Below, piece by piece: positions 27,170-36,049 of a stretch of DNA of 64,000 nucleotides. This stretch comes from Lactiplantibacillus dongliensis. Lineage in GTDB: Bacteria > Bacillota > Bacilli > Lactobacillales > Lactobacillaceae. The position numbers and the translations under genes were made by a program. The DNA is taken from NCBI RefSeq assembly GCF_005405105.1, contig NZ_BJDK01000010.1, positions 1 to 64,000 on the forward strand. The letters run 5' to 3'. How positions within the stretch are numbered: the first letter of the stretch is position 1; every line of letters starts with the position of its first letter. The notes under the pieces are model-generated. The model was given only the letters and a program-made list of their open reading frames with translations, searched no databases and was not told where the DNA came from.

Positions 27170-28216
27170 CTAATCGTTTTCGGCCGGCTTGTCTACACCT
27201 GCCGCCTGATTAGCTTGTTGGTTAGCATAGTAATCGGCCACCCCTGGGACGATATCCGTGCTGACCATTTGGCGAATTTGTCGGATGGTATTCACAATTG
27301 TTGGGGCCTTGCTAGAGCCATGCGCCTTGACAACTGGCGCTTTCAAGCCTAACAAGACGGCCCCACCATATTGGGAATAATCCATTTGTGAGCGAATCTG
27401 ATTGAAACCGTTCTTTAACAATAGCCCACCAAGTTTGCCACCGATGCCGGTATTATAAACAGCATCTTTGACCAAGCCGAGCATTGACCGGGCCGTGCCT
27501 TCGATACTCTTTAAGACGGCATTACCCGTAAAACCATCCGTCACAACCACGTCAGCGACCCCATTTAACAAGTCGCGGGATTCCACATTACCAACAAAGT
27601 TAATATCCGCGGTTTGTTGTAAAAGATCAAACGCCGCTTTATGCACCTTGTTCCCCTTGTCATCTTCGGTTCCGTTATTTAGTAACGCCACGCGTGGATG
27701 CTTGGCATACATCATCCGTTCAGCGTAATACGTCCCCAAGATGGCATATTGTTGTAAGTTGGTTGGCTTGCTGTCAGCGTTGGCACCAATATCCATCATG
27801 ACAAAGTTTGATTGCTTGGCATTCCGGACAACTGGCAAGGCTGTGACCAAGCCGGGACGATCAATCCCTTTGATCCGACCAACGATAAATAACCCGGCGG
27901 CTAAGACCGCCCCAGAGTTACCGGCTGAGAAAAAGGCATCGGCCTGACCATCCTTAACTGCTTGTGCAGCCATCACGATTGAAGAGTTCTTCTTACGTCG
28001 AACTGCCCGAACCGGTTCATCTTCCATGGTAATCACTTCATCCGCGTTGATGACTTGAATCCGGTCACACTTCTTCAAATACTGATTGATCACATCCCGT
28101 TTGCCGTACAATAAGAAAATCGTATCTTCAAATAAATCGCGGGCTTGTTCGACCCCTTCAATGATTGCTTGCGGCGCGTGATCGCCACCCATGGCATCAA
28201 TTGCAATTTTTACCAT
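27170..28216 (-). CDS. plsX: Phosphate acyltransferase PlsX
   Basis: 348-residue enzyme converting acyl-ACP to acyl-phosphate, the first step of phospholipid synthesis in Firmicutes. It begins KIAIDAMGGDHAPQAIIEG, the family signature, and has GNSGAVLAAG in the middle. The start is either the ATG at 28216 (GGTGA 5 nt upstream) or a GTG 9 nt earlier (GAGAGGA upstream). It lies 38 nt after recG and upstream of acpP. Confidence 0.95.
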   Translation of the reverse strand: MVKIAIDAMGGDHAPQAIIEGVEQARDLFEDTIFLLYGKRDVINQYLKKCDRIQVINADEVITMEDEPVRAVRRKKNSSIVMAAQAVKDGQADAFFSAGNSGAVLAAGLFIVGRIKGIDRPGLVTALPVVRNAKQSNFVMMDIGANADSKPTNLQQYAILGTYYAERMMYAKHPRVALLNNGTEDDKGNKVHKAAFDLLQQTADINFVGNVESRDLLNGVADVVVTDGFTGNAVLKSIEGTARSMLGLVKDAVYNTGIGGKLGGLLLKNGFNQIRSQMDYSQYGGAVLLGLKAPVVKAHGSSKAPTIVNTIRQIRQMVSTDIVPGVADYYANQQANQAAGVDKPAEND

Positions 28217-28254
28217 TTTTGTCACCAGTTCCTCTCAGTGTCAGTCACGGGTCC

Positions 28255-30297
28255 TTAATCTAAGGTTCCCACGGCTGCTAATTTCGTTTTTAAAACTTGG
28301 GCTAACGCTAAGTTGGCCGGTTGTTGCTCCCAATTTGGCGTTGCAACTAACGCGTGCGCATCTTGTTGCGCGACTTGTAAGACCGTTAAATCAGCAATCG
28401 GATCGCCCACCTTGAAGGTTGGCATTCCTGATTGCTTGACCCCGAGAACCTCCCCGGAACCACGGAGCTCCAAATCTTTTTGGGCTAAGATAAACCCATT
28501 AGTCGTTTCCGTCATAATCTGCATCCGCTCGATACCTTGCTGATTTTTCGGATCAGCAACTAAGATGCAATATGAAGCTTTATCGCCTCGACCAACTCGA
28601 CCACGCAACTGGTGTAGTTGCGCCAAGCCGAAGCGGTCCGCGTCATAAATCATCATCACAGTCGCATTCTTAACATCCACCCCGACTTCAATGACGGTCG
28701 TGGACACCAATAATTGAATCTTATTCGCTTTAAAGTCAGCCATGATGGCTTCTTTTTCATCCGGCTTCATCCGGCCATGTAATAGCCCGACCTGATAATC
28801 CGGCGCAAAGTATTCCTGCAAATTAGCCGATAGTGCTTCAGCATTCTTAACATCCAAAGTTTCTGATTCTTCAATTAACGGCGTAACCACATAGACTTGT
28901 GAGCCGGCCGCTAACTGCTTACGTACGAAGCTTAATGCGGAATTGGCCTGATTACTTCGTACCCAAGTCGTCTGAATTGGTTGCCGACCTGCCGGCAACT
29001 CATCGATTTCTGAAACGTCCATCTCTCCATAAGCGGTAATCGCTAAAGTTCGCGGAATCGGCGTGGCCGTCATCGCTAAAGCGTCCGGTTGATGGCCTTT
29101 TTGTCGGAATTCAGCCCGTTGGTTAACCCCAAATCGATGTTGCTCATCAGTAATAACCAACCCTAAATTGGCATAATCCACCCCATCTTGGATGAGGGCA
29201 TGAGTCCCGATCAATAGGTTAATCTCACCATCCGCCAAAGCAGCCAACAAAGTTTTCCGCGCAGCTGGCTTGGTTGACCCCGTCAGTAATGCCACATTGA
29301 CCGGCGTATCCGCAAAGACTCGGGCTAAGTTATTAGCGTGCTGCTCCGCTAAGATTTCCGTTGGCGCCATTAATGCCGCCTGATAACCCGCTGTAATCGC
29401 CGCATACATCACGATGGCGGCGACAATCGTTTTCCCAGAACCCACGTCACCTTGCAGTAAGCGGTTCATATGCTTAGGCGACTTCAAATCCAAACAAATT
29501 TCATTAACCACCCGCTTTTGCGCGTGAGTCAATTCAAACGGTAACGTCTTAATAAACGCCTTTAGCGCGTCGTTATCATAATGAATCGCAATCCCATCCG
29601 TTTCACGATCAGCCTGTTTCAAGGCCTGCATCTGCATTTGAAACAGCAAAAACTCTTCATAGGTCGCTGAACGCCGGGCGGCCGCTGAAGCTGCCTGACT
29701 GGCCGGAAAATGCATATCATGAATCATTTGTCGCCGTGGTAGCAGCCGATACTTTGCAATCAACGGTGCCGGCACAATGTCGACAATTTGGTCGCCGTAA
29801 GTCTCATAAGCTTGTTTAATTAACTTTTGGAGCGTGCCTTGGCGAATCGACTTACTAGCGGGATAAATCGAACCAAATGCTTGATCCGCCTTGTTAGGAT
29901 TGATAATCTTCATGCCAGTCATGCTGTTACGGGTCGCATCCCACTTCCCATAAACGGCTAAATCCTGGCCAGTTTCAATCTGCTTCATCAAGTACGGCTG
30001 ATTAAAAAACGTAATCATATAGACATCATGGTCAATTAGCAGCCGAAAGTTCAAGCGGTTCTTCTTACGGCCAAATCGCGCTAGGACTGGCTCAGACGCC
30101 ACCGTGCCTTTAAGCGTCACTTTTTCTTGGTCTGCAATTTCATTAATATCTTTTACTTGTAAATCTTCATACCGAAAGGGGTAATAAGTCAATAGATCAG
30201 CCACGGTATTAATTCCTAGCTCGGCCAAAGCTTTTTGCCGCGTTGGTCCAACTCCAGTCATAACCCCGACTGGATCTGATAATGCAATCGCCATCAT
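28255..30297 (-). CDS. recG: ATP-dependent DNA helicase RecG
   Basis: 680-residue branch-migration helicase for stalled forks. N-terminal wedge/OB domain (residues 1-150), then superfamily 2 helicase motifs: GDVGSGKT (Walker A), DEQHRFG (motif II), MTATPIPRT (motif III) and GRVGRG (motif VI). The ATG ATG start has AAAGGGGG upstream. It has a structured leader (see 30298-30440) and is first in recG-plsX-acpP. Confidence 0.96.
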   Translation of the reverse strand: MMAIALSDPVGVMTGVGPTRQKALAELGINTVADLLTYYPFRYEDLQVKDINEIADQEKVTLKGTVASEPVLARFGRKKNRLNFRLLIDHDVYMITFFNQPYLMKQIETGQDLAVYGKWDATRNSMTGMKIINPNKADQAFGSIYPASKSIRQGTLQKLIKQAYETYGDQIVDIVPAPLIAKYRLLPRRQMIHDMHFPASQAASAAARRSATYEEFLLFQMQMQALKQADRETDGIAIHYDNDALKAFIKTLPFELTHAQKRVVNEICLDLKSPKHMNRLLQGDVGSGKTIVAAIVMYAAITAGYQAALMAPTEILAEQHANNLARVFADTPVNVALLTGSTKPAARKTLLAALADGEINLLIGTHALIQDGVDYANLGLVITDEQHRFGVNQRAEFRQKGHQPDALAMTATPIPRTLAITAYGEMDVSEIDELPAGRQPIQTTWVRSNQANSALSFVRKQLAAGSQVYVVTPLIEESETLDVKNAEALSANLQEYFAPDYQVGLLHGRMKPDEKEAIMADFKANKIQLLVSTTVIEVGVDVKNATVMMIYDADRFGLAQLHQLRGRVGRGDKASYCILVADPKNQQGIERMQIMTETTNGFILAQKDLELRGSGEVLGVKQSGMPTFKVGDPIADLTVLQVAQQDAHALVATPNWEQQPANLALAQVLKTKLAAVGTLD

Positions 30298-30327
30298 GTG
30301 GCCCCCTTTCTTTAGACACGTTTGGTG

Positions 30328-30375
30328 CTAGTTAAACTTGCCACTTACCGGTGTTGGCCCACTTAATCTAACTAG
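30328..30375 (-). promoter_or_regulatory. Inverted repeat in the recG 5' leader
   Basis: CTAGTTA at 30328-30334 pairs perfectly with TAACTAG at 30369-30375. The enclosed 34 nt contain a smaller CCACTTACCGG/CCGGTAAGTGG-like hairpin. It lies between the predicted promoter and the recG start, without a T-run, so it is a leader structure rather than a terminator. Confidence 0.5.
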
Positions 30376-30433
30376 TACTAAGCGTATCTTGACGACAATT
30401 TAATCAATGATAACTTTAATCTATAATAGTTTT

Positions 30434-30442
30434 ATTATACCA
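30434..30442 (-). promoter_or_regulatory. Extended -10 element of recG promoter
   Basis: On the minus strand TGG-TATAAT (TATAAT at 30439-30434) is a perfect extended -10, with no clear -35. It predicts a leader of about 130 nt before recG. Confidence 0.55.
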
Positions 30443-30497
30443 AAATCTCACGCGATTTGCGTTGTTAGCTCATCAGAAACCTGACTGTCAGCAAGTT

Positions 30498-30547
30498 AAA
30501 ATGGTCGGTAATAGCTTGGACTACCCCAAGTATTACCGACCATTTTG
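30498..30547 (-). terminator. Terminator after fakA
   Basis: AAAATGGTCGGTAATA pairs with TATTACCGACCATTTT, a perfect 16-bp stem around a 17-nt loop. Confidence 0.9.
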
Positions 30548-30578
30548 ATTGCATGTTTAATTAAATCAGTTAAGTCCG

Positions 30579-32282
30579 CTATTCAACCGAAATCAGGAAT
30601 GGATAAACTGGTTGGTCGCCTTCATGAATTTCAATTTCTAATTCATCATCCAAGGCTTCCACCGCTGACGCTAACTTGTCAGCATCGGCTTTAGTCGCAT
30701 CCGCGCCGTAAAAGATCGTGACTAATTCACTATCTTCATCGAGCATCTGCTTGACCATTTCGACCGTCGTCGTTTGCCGATCAGCATCGGTTACCACGAT
30801 CTTACCATCAACTAAGCCCATGAAATCGTCTTTATGGATTTCCAAGCCATCAATCGTCGTATCACGCACGGCATGCGTCACTTGACCACTGACCACCGTA
30901 TCCAACGTATCTTCCATTTCAGCTTGGTTATCAGCTAAGTCGGCTTCTGGATTAAACGCCAACATGGCAGTCATCCCTTGCGAGATCGTCTTGCTATGCA
31001 CGATTTTTACCGGAATATCCGCAACTTCCGCGGCTTGTTCCGCAGCTAAAAAGATGTTCTTATTGTTGGGCAACACTAACGCTTTATCCGCGCCACTAGC
31101 ATTCACCGCTTTAACGATATCAGCGGTACTAGGATTCATCGTCTGACCACCGGCAATAATGTCCGTGACTCCCAGGCCTTGGAACAACTTACCGATACCA
31201 TTACCGGATGAAATCGACACGATGGCATAGCCGTGCATATCAGGCTTGGGTTCAACTGGTGTCGTAACGGCCGCAGCTTGTTCCGTTTCATCGTGTTCCA
31301 TAATGGTTTCTTGTTGTAGCCGCATGTTATCAACTTTGACTTTAATCAAAGCCCCAAAACGTTGGCCCCAGGTCATGACATCACCAGGATGCTCCGTATG
31401 CACATGAACTTTAACGATTTCATCATCGTTAATCACGAGTAAAGAATCACCCAGCTTAGCTAAATAATCATAGAAAGTATCATAGTCGAATTTTTGATCA
31501 ACTAATTTACCATCACCGATTCGAACCATGATTTCAGTACAGTAACCATACTTAATATCATTCGGATCAAGCTTACCCTGTACACTTTGGTGATGGGCGG
31601 CATCAATCATCGAATCCATCTCAGCATCGTCCGGCTTGTAGTCTGTTGATTCATCAACTTTCCCACTTAAGGCATCACTAAAGGCTTCTAAGACAAAGGT
31701 TAACCCTTGGCCACCAGAATCCACAACCCCAACTTGCTTTAAAACGGGTAGCAAGTCCGGTGTCGACTTCAAAGCGGCTTCCGCAGCAGTCACCACGGCT
31801 GTCATAACCACACAGATATCGTCCGACTGCTTAACGGCGTCTTTACCGGCACCAGCCGCTTTCCGAATTACAGTTAGGATAGTTCCTTCAGTTGGCTTCA
31901 TAACGGCTTTATAGGCCGTCTGAGCACCCGCAGCGAAGGCTTCTGCTAAATCATTAGCATCCAAGACTTCCTTACCAGCGACATTTTTAGAAAAGCCCCG
32001 GAAAATCTGCGATAAAATAACGCCGGAATTACCCCGCGCACCCATTAATAGTCCTTTAGCTAACGCTGACGCTAAGTCGCCAACTTTGGTACTGGTTTCG
32101 TCACGCTCATACTTCGCGCCACTCGCCATTGATAAACTCATATTGGTCCCAGTATCACCATCTGGCACTGGGAATACATTTAGAGAATTAATAAATTCAG
32201 CGCGTTGGTTCAGCTTTTGTGAAGCCGCCTGCACCATCTTGCCGAATTCAAGATTCGTTATCTTGGTGATTTTCAATTTCAA
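30579..32282 (-). CDS. fakA: DAK2-domain fatty acid kinase FakA-like
   Basis: About 567 residues. The N-terminal DhaL/DAK2 domain contains PVPDGDTGTNM, with the Mg-ATP aspartates; the C-terminal half is the FakA/YloV-type domain (residues 330 on). In staphylococci FakA phosphorylates FakB-bound fatty acids; the same role is inferred here. There is no ATG. AAGGAGG lies 4 nt before a TTG at 32282 and 10 nt before one at 32276, and either could be used. An upstream GTG would place the ribosome site inside the gene. It follows the Asp23-like gene by about 30 nt. Confidence 0.9.
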   Translation of the reverse strand: MKLKITKITNLEFGKMVQAASQKLNQRAEFINSLNVFPVPDGDTGTNMSLSMASGAKYERDETSTKVGDLASALAKGLLMGARGNSGVILSQIFRGFSKNVAGKEVLDANDLAEAFAAGAQTAYKAVMKPTEGTILTVIRKAAGAGKDAVKQSDDICVVMTAVVTAAEAALKSTPDLLPVLKQVGVVDSGGQGLTFVLEAFSDALSGKVDESTDYKPDDAEMDSMIDAAHHQSVQGKLDPNDIKYGYCTEIMVRIGDGKLVDQKFDYDTFYDYLAKLGDSLLVINDDEIVKVHVHTEHPGDVMTWGQRFGALIKVKVDNMRLQQETIMEHDETEQAAAVTTPVEPKPDMHGYAIVSISSGNGIGKLFQGLGVTDIIAGGQTMNPSTADIVKAVNASGADKALVLPNNKNIFLAAEQAAEVADIPVKIVHSKTISQGMTAMLAFNPEADLADNQAEMEDTLDTVVSGQVTHAVRDTTIDGLEIHKDDFMGLVDGKIVVTDADRQTTTVEMVKQMLDEDSELVTIFYGADATKADADKLASAVEALDDELEIEIHEGDQPVYPFLISVE

Positions 32283-32311
32283 AATTCCTCCTTGGCTCAC
32301 ACCAATTTCGA

Positions 32312-32674
32312 TTAGTCGTTCATTACCCGAACACCTTGGACAATGACGTTGACCGAATTGGCCGCAACGCCAAGCATGTTTTGTAAGTTATATTTGACCT
32401 TGGCTTGCACGTTCCGGGAAACTTCTGAGATTTTGGTCCCATAACTGACGATAATGTTGACTTCAATCGCCACCCCATTATCTTCTTGCCGGACAACCAC
32501 ACCTCGTGCAAAGTTTTCGCGGCGTAAAATTTCATTTAAGTTATCACGAATTTGGTTACGACTAGCCATACCAACGACTCCGTAGTTATCCGTTGCTGCT
32601 CCGCCAACTACCGTCGCAATCACATCGTTATCAATATCGATTGTTCCAAATTGCGTTTTGATTTTGACAGCCAT
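32312..32674 (-). CDS. Asp23/Gls24 family envelope stress protein (YloU-like)
   Basis: 120-residue Asp23/Gls24 domain protein (MAVKIKTQFGTIDIDNDVIATVVGGAA, GVEVNIIVSYG, NVQAKVKYNLQ). Its place just before fakA is the conserved yloU-yloV arrangement, with rpmB divergent. These proteins usually polymerise at the membrane and respond to alkaline or envelope stress. AAGGAGG precedes the ATG. A second family member is encoded at 57554. Confidence 0.92.
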   Translation of the reverse strand: MAVKIKTQFGTIDIDNDVIATVVGGAATDNYGVVGMASRNQIRDNLNEILRRENFARGVVVRQEDNGVAIEVNIIVSYGTKISEVSRNVQAKVKYNLQNMLGVAANSVNVIVQGVRVMND

Positions 32675-32820
32675 GAAAATAGCCTCCTTGTTTTAACGCG
32701 TTCATTTACGATAGTTTATCATAGCACAACAACCAGTGAAAGAAAAATTAAGCGCCTGCCGTTTGAAAGCCCGAAATGACCGAATTTAGCAGTAAAGTAA
32801 AATTACTTGATAGAAATGTA

Positions 32821-32849
32821 TTGCAACCTTTATTAATCTATGATAAATT
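32821..32849 (+). promoter_or_regulatory. Sigma-A promoter of rpmB
   Basis: TTGCAA (32821-32826), 17-bp spacer, TAAATT (32844-32849), 62 nt upstream of the rpmB ATG. Confidence 0.65.
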
Positions 32850-32910
32850 ATTCTAGTGAATGATAAAGCATCGACCTTTTATCAATGATTACCGAAGGAG
32901 GCAGATCAAC

Positions 32911-33096
32911 ATGGCAAAAGACTTCGTTACAGGCAAACGGACGCACTTTGGTAACTCGCGTTCTCATGCTTTGAACCACAGCCGCCGCAGCTGGAAAGCT
33001 AACTTGCAAAAAGTTCGCATTTTAGTTGATGGTAAACCAAAGAAGGTTTGGGTTTCAGCTCGGACTTTGAAATCAGGTAAAGTAACGCGCGTTTAG
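32911..33096 (+). CDS. rpmB: 50S ribosomal protein L28
   Basis: 61-residue L28: [22 protein letters not shown] at the start, [16 protein letters not shown] at the end. No zinc cysteines, so it is the zinc-free form. An in-frame ATG lies 51 nt upstream, but GAAGGAGG at 32894-32901 belongs to the ATG at 32911. The only plus-strand gene in this stretch, divergent from the Asp23-like/fakA operon. Confidence 0.95.
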   Translation: MAKDFVTGKRTHFGNSRSHALNHSRRSWKANLQKVRILVDGKPKKVWVSARTLKSGKVTRV

Positions 33097-33103
33097 CGCA
33101 ACA

Positions 33104-33140
33104 AAGCGGCACCGCAAAATTTTGCGCGTGGCGTTTTTTG
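33104..33140 (+). terminator. Terminator after rpmB
   Basis: GCGgCaCcGC pairs imperfectly with GCgcGtGgCGT around AAAATTTT, followed by a T-run. Confidence 0.7.
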
Positions 33141-33185
33141 TTACCCAAAATCCAGCATTCAGTCCCAACTTTTTATAAACTTTAG

Positions 33186-33226
33186 AAAACGACCCGTTGA
33201 TTTTCAAAATCGGCGGGTCGTTTTTT
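33186..33226. terminator. Second hairpin downstream of rpmB
   Basis: AAAACGACCCG pairs with CGGGTCGTTTT; the inner ATTTT/AAAAT extends it. T-run on the plus strand, A-run on the other. Confidence 0.8.
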
Positions 33227-33245
33227 CTGTTAGTACGATTAATCG

Positions 33246-33620
33246 TAATTACATTTTCTTTAAAGCGGCCTTCTTGATTTTCTGATCATGACAGTACCCT
33301 ACAACAGCGGCATTCTAATTATACGCACGACTATCGGTATTGAACGTGATTCTATAGGATCATTATATCGCAGCTTAACATAGTCGGAGAAGACTTTAGG
33401 TCCATTACTATTACCGACCAATGCCGTGGCTAAGTCGTATTGATGTTTCAATGACTCTAAATCCTTTTGCTCGGTTAAATCATGATTGATTTTCTTACCG
33501 CAACAATTTGGATGGGTAGCTACTGGAAAACCAAAGCACATTTTTACGTTTACACCATTCAAGTCCTACTAAGTGCCGACATGCCTGACATAAAGTCCTA
33601 GGCCAACTAAAATGTGTACT
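33246..33620 (-). pseudogene. Degenerate coding remnant, unassigned
   Basis: The 410-bp stretch between the rpmB and thiN terminators shows short reading segments in different minus-strand frames. One 87-codon frame (33562-33299) has a weak start and includes HPNCCGKKINHDLTEQKDLE. A second runs upstream through CQACRHLVGLEWCKRK, and a third ends at 33251 with HDQKIKKAALKKM. The Cys/His/Lys pieces and broken frames look like a frameshifted small gene, perhaps one with a zinc site, rather than an intact gene. I cannot name the family, and chance frames remain possible. Confidence 0.25.
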
Positions 33621-33638
33621 AACTATCATCGCGTTAAT

Positions 33639-33694
33639 AAAAAATGATCGGTAATCATTTCGAGTTTACCTCAAAATACGACCGATCATTTTTT
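33639..33694 (-). terminator. Terminator after thiN
   Basis: AAAAAATGATCGGT pairs with ACCGATCATTTTTT around a long loop; the T-run follows on the minus strand. Confidence 0.85.
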
Positions 33695-33718
33695 AATTTA
33701 CATCGTTATTAATAGCGA

Positions 33719-34369
33719 CTACTTTTTGGCATCACAACTCTGAATCACGGCAACAACTCCTTGATCGAAGCTAAAGTGACTCGTCGTGCCCACAAATTCG
33801 TTGCTAGCCCATGAGATTGGATAATCATTATAAGCGTCATGTAGTTGATACTTAGCATCGCGCAACGTTAAATGTGTTGGTAGCATTGGCACAAATGCTA
33901 AATACTTTTTATCGGCTTCTTTTGTCAACGTATAATCCCCTGGCAAAAAGAATTGTACCGTATTTTGCAAGTCAACCAATTTTATCTTAGGCGCCCAAGC
34001 CCGAAACTGTGGGTCTAATACTAGCCATAGATTGGCTAACAAATGATCTAAGCGACCACCTGTGGCACCATAAATCACCAACTCATCGGGTTGTAACCGG
34101 TTAAAAATCGTCTTAACCGCCAATTGCGTATCGGTTTGATCCTGATCCGGTTTAACAACGACCGTGCCCGTTAAGGCCTGTTTAACCGTGGCTAACTCCC
34201 GATCATCAATTGAATCAAAGTCCCCGACCGCAATCGTCGGTTGAATGCCTAACTTCACTAATCGTAACGCACCACGATCTGCCCCCACCCAAGGACCGGG
34301 TAACTGGGCTAGATTCGTTGGCCAACTTGTGGTTGGTCCCCCAACTAACAATCTAACCGTTGTCGTCAT
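33719..34369 (-). CDS. thiN: Thiamine diphosphokinase
   Basis: 216-residue thiamine pyrophosphokinase giving thiamine diphosphate from thiamine and ATP. Motifs include GADRGALRL, VGDFDSID, KPDQDQTDTQLA and ATGGRLDHLLANL, the conserved substrate-binding segments. It starts by a 1-nt overlap (TAATG) with rpe and ends the rsgA-rpe-thiN operon, the usual Firmicute order. Confidence 0.94.
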   Translation of the reverse strand: MTTTVRLLVGGPTTSWPTNLAQLPGPWVGADRGALRLVKLGIQPTIAVGDFDSIDDRELATVKQALTGTVVVKPDQDQTDTQLAVKTIFNRLQPDELVIYGATGGRLDHLLANLWLVLDPQFRAWAPKIKLVDLQNTVQFFLPGDYTLTKEADKKYLAFVPMLPTHLTLRDAKYQLHDAYNDYPISWASNEFVGTTSHFSFDQGVVAVIQSCDAKK

Positions 34370-35022
34370 TAGTTTGTCGCCACCTTTAAATCTTGAATCC
34401 GTTGTTCTGGTTCCTGACTGTCATAAATATAAGACCCGGCCACAGCCACGGTTGCACCCGCATCATAACATAATTTGGCCGTCTTTTCGTTAATGCCACC
34501 ATCGACTTCGATGTCAAAGTCATAACCGCCTTGTTGCTTTAATTGTTCAAGTGCGTGGATCTTTTTCAACATCGGCGTTAAGAAATGTTGACCGCCAAAG
34601 CCAGGATTAACCGTCATCACTAGCACTTGATCGACTAATGGCAACAAATCCACAATCTGGCTAATCGGAGTTCCCGGATTAACCACAACTTCAGCTTTAG
34701 CGCCAGCCTGGCGGATTAACTGTAACACGTGATAAATATGGTGCGTACTTTCAACATGCACCCCAATCAAGTCTGCGCCAGCTTGGGCAAACTGTTGGAC
34801 AAACCGTTCTGGTTCAACAATCATCAAATGACAATCTAATGGTAAGGAGGTCACCGGACGTAAGGCGGCCACCATACTCATCCCAAAAGATAAATTAGGC
34901 ACAAACTGGCCATCCATGATATCAATGTGTAGCGCATCGACGCCCGCACGATCAACCAACTCAACATCGCGTTGCAAGTTGGCAAAATCAGCGCTTAAAA
35001 TTGAAGGGGCAATTTTTATCAT
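34369..35022 (-). CDS. rpe: Ribulose-phosphate 3-epimerase
   Basis: 217-residue TIM-barrel epimerase of the pentose phosphate pathway. APSILSADFANL opens the barrel; the metal/acid-base residues lie in HIDIMDGQFVPNLSFG, HLMIVEPER, VNPGFGGQ and VDGGI. It lies 22 nt after rsgA and overlaps thiN by one base. Confidence 0.95.
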   Translation of the reverse strand: MIKIAPSILSADFANLQRDVELVDRAGVDALHIDIMDGQFVPNLSFGMSMVAALRPVTSLPLDCHLMIVEPERFVQQFAQAGADLIGVHVESTHHIYHVLQLIRQAGAKAEVVVNPGTPISQIVDLLPLVDQVLVMTVNPGFGGQHFLTPMLKKIHALEQLKQQGGYDFDIEVDGGINEKTAKLCYDAGATVAVAGSYIYDSQEPEQRIQDLKVATN

Positions 35023-35044
35023 TAGTCTTCACTCACTTTTTAAA

Positions 35045-35941
35045 TTACTTTTTCTTGTTATAAATCACTTTTTTATTTTTAATCGTTTCATAGAATTGTA
35101 AATAATCATCGTAACGCGATTGCAGCAATTCGCCAGCCGCTAAAGCCGCTTTTACCGCGCACTTCGGTTCATTGATATGCACACAGCCACGATACTTACA
35201 ATCAGCACTTAGGCGGACGTATTCTGGGAAATAATGCGTCAGTTCGTTAGCAGCAATATCAAAGACTTCATATGACGAAAAACCGGGGGTATCCGCAACT
35301 AACCCATCCGCAATCTCAATCAAGCTAATCTTCCGGGTCGTATGTTTCCCACGATTTAAAGCTTGTGAGATTTCACCCGTCGCTAAGTCCAAGCCCGGTC
35401 GTAAATGATTCAACAACGTTGATTTACCAGCCCCAGTCTGACCCATGACCACGGCGACGTGACCCGCCAACGCTTGTTTAATGGCGGTCATCGCACTAGG
35501 TGCAAAGGCCGCGCGGTCCATCACTACTTGATACCCAATCGCTTCATACGCCGCTGCCAATGTTGCACGCTGAGCGTACACCTCATCGCTGAGTAAATCC
35601 GTCTTGGCCATGTAAATGACTGGTTGAATACCAGCCACCTCCAAAGCAACTAATTGTCGATCAAGTAAATTGGTTGAAAATTCCTGGGCCGTCGTGGCTG
35701 TCACCACAATAGCCAAATCAACATTAGCGACTGGCGGCCGTACCAGTTCGGTCTCACGCGCTAACACTTTTAAAATATACCCCTCTTGAGGCGTTGTACT
35801 ATCAAACTCAACTTGATCCCCTACTAATGGGGTAATCCGACGCTTGCGAAAATTCCCTCGCGCCCGGGTCCGATAGAGTTGGCCATCCGCATACACGTCA
35901 TAAAAGCCGCTTAGGGATTGGCGAATTTGTCCAATTTTCAA
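35045..35941 (-). CDS. rsgA: Ribosome-maturation GTPase RsgA
   Basis: 298-residue circularly permuted GTPase for late 30S assembly. The N-terminal OB fold is followed by permuted motifs: G4 (AKTD) before G1 (GQTGAGKSTLLNHL), then G3 (DTPGFSSYE). The zinc site is CKYRGCVHINEPKC. A terminator with a UUCG-type loop lies between prkC and this gene, so it may have its own promoter. Confidence 0.96.
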   Translation of the reverse strand: MKIGQIRQSLSGFYDVYADGQLYRTRARGNFRKRRITPLVGDQVEFDSTTPQEGYILKVLARETELVRPPVANVDLAIVVTATTAQEFSTNLLDRQLVALEVAGIQPVIYMAKTDLLSDEVYAQRATLAAAYEAIGYQVVMDRAAFAPSAMTAIKQALAGHVAVVMGQTGAGKSTLLNHLRPGLDLATGEISQALNRGKHTTRKISLIEIADGLVADTPGFSSYEVFDIAANELTHYFPEYVRLSADCKYRGCVHINEPKCAVKAALAAGELLQSRYDDYLQFYETIKNKKVIYNKKK

Positions 35942-36014
35942 ACTAGCACCACCTTATTTTTTATTTGGTACGGTCCACTTTTAACTTTATAACCTATTGT
36001 ACCAAAGATAATCT

Positions 36015-36045
36015 AAAAAAGTCATGCCGAAGCATGACTTTTTTA
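36015..36045. terminator. Terminator between prkC and rsgA
   Basis: AAAAAAGTCATGC pairs perfectly with GCATGACTTTTTT around a TTCG tetraloop (minus-strand reading). The stem is symmetric and works in either direction. Confidence 0.9.
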
Positions 36046-36049
36046 GTGA

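Noticed and set aside
33299-33562. Intact 87-residue gene
   Set aside because: Weak ribosome site, no family recognised, and better sense is made of neighbouring frames; listed as a remnant instead.
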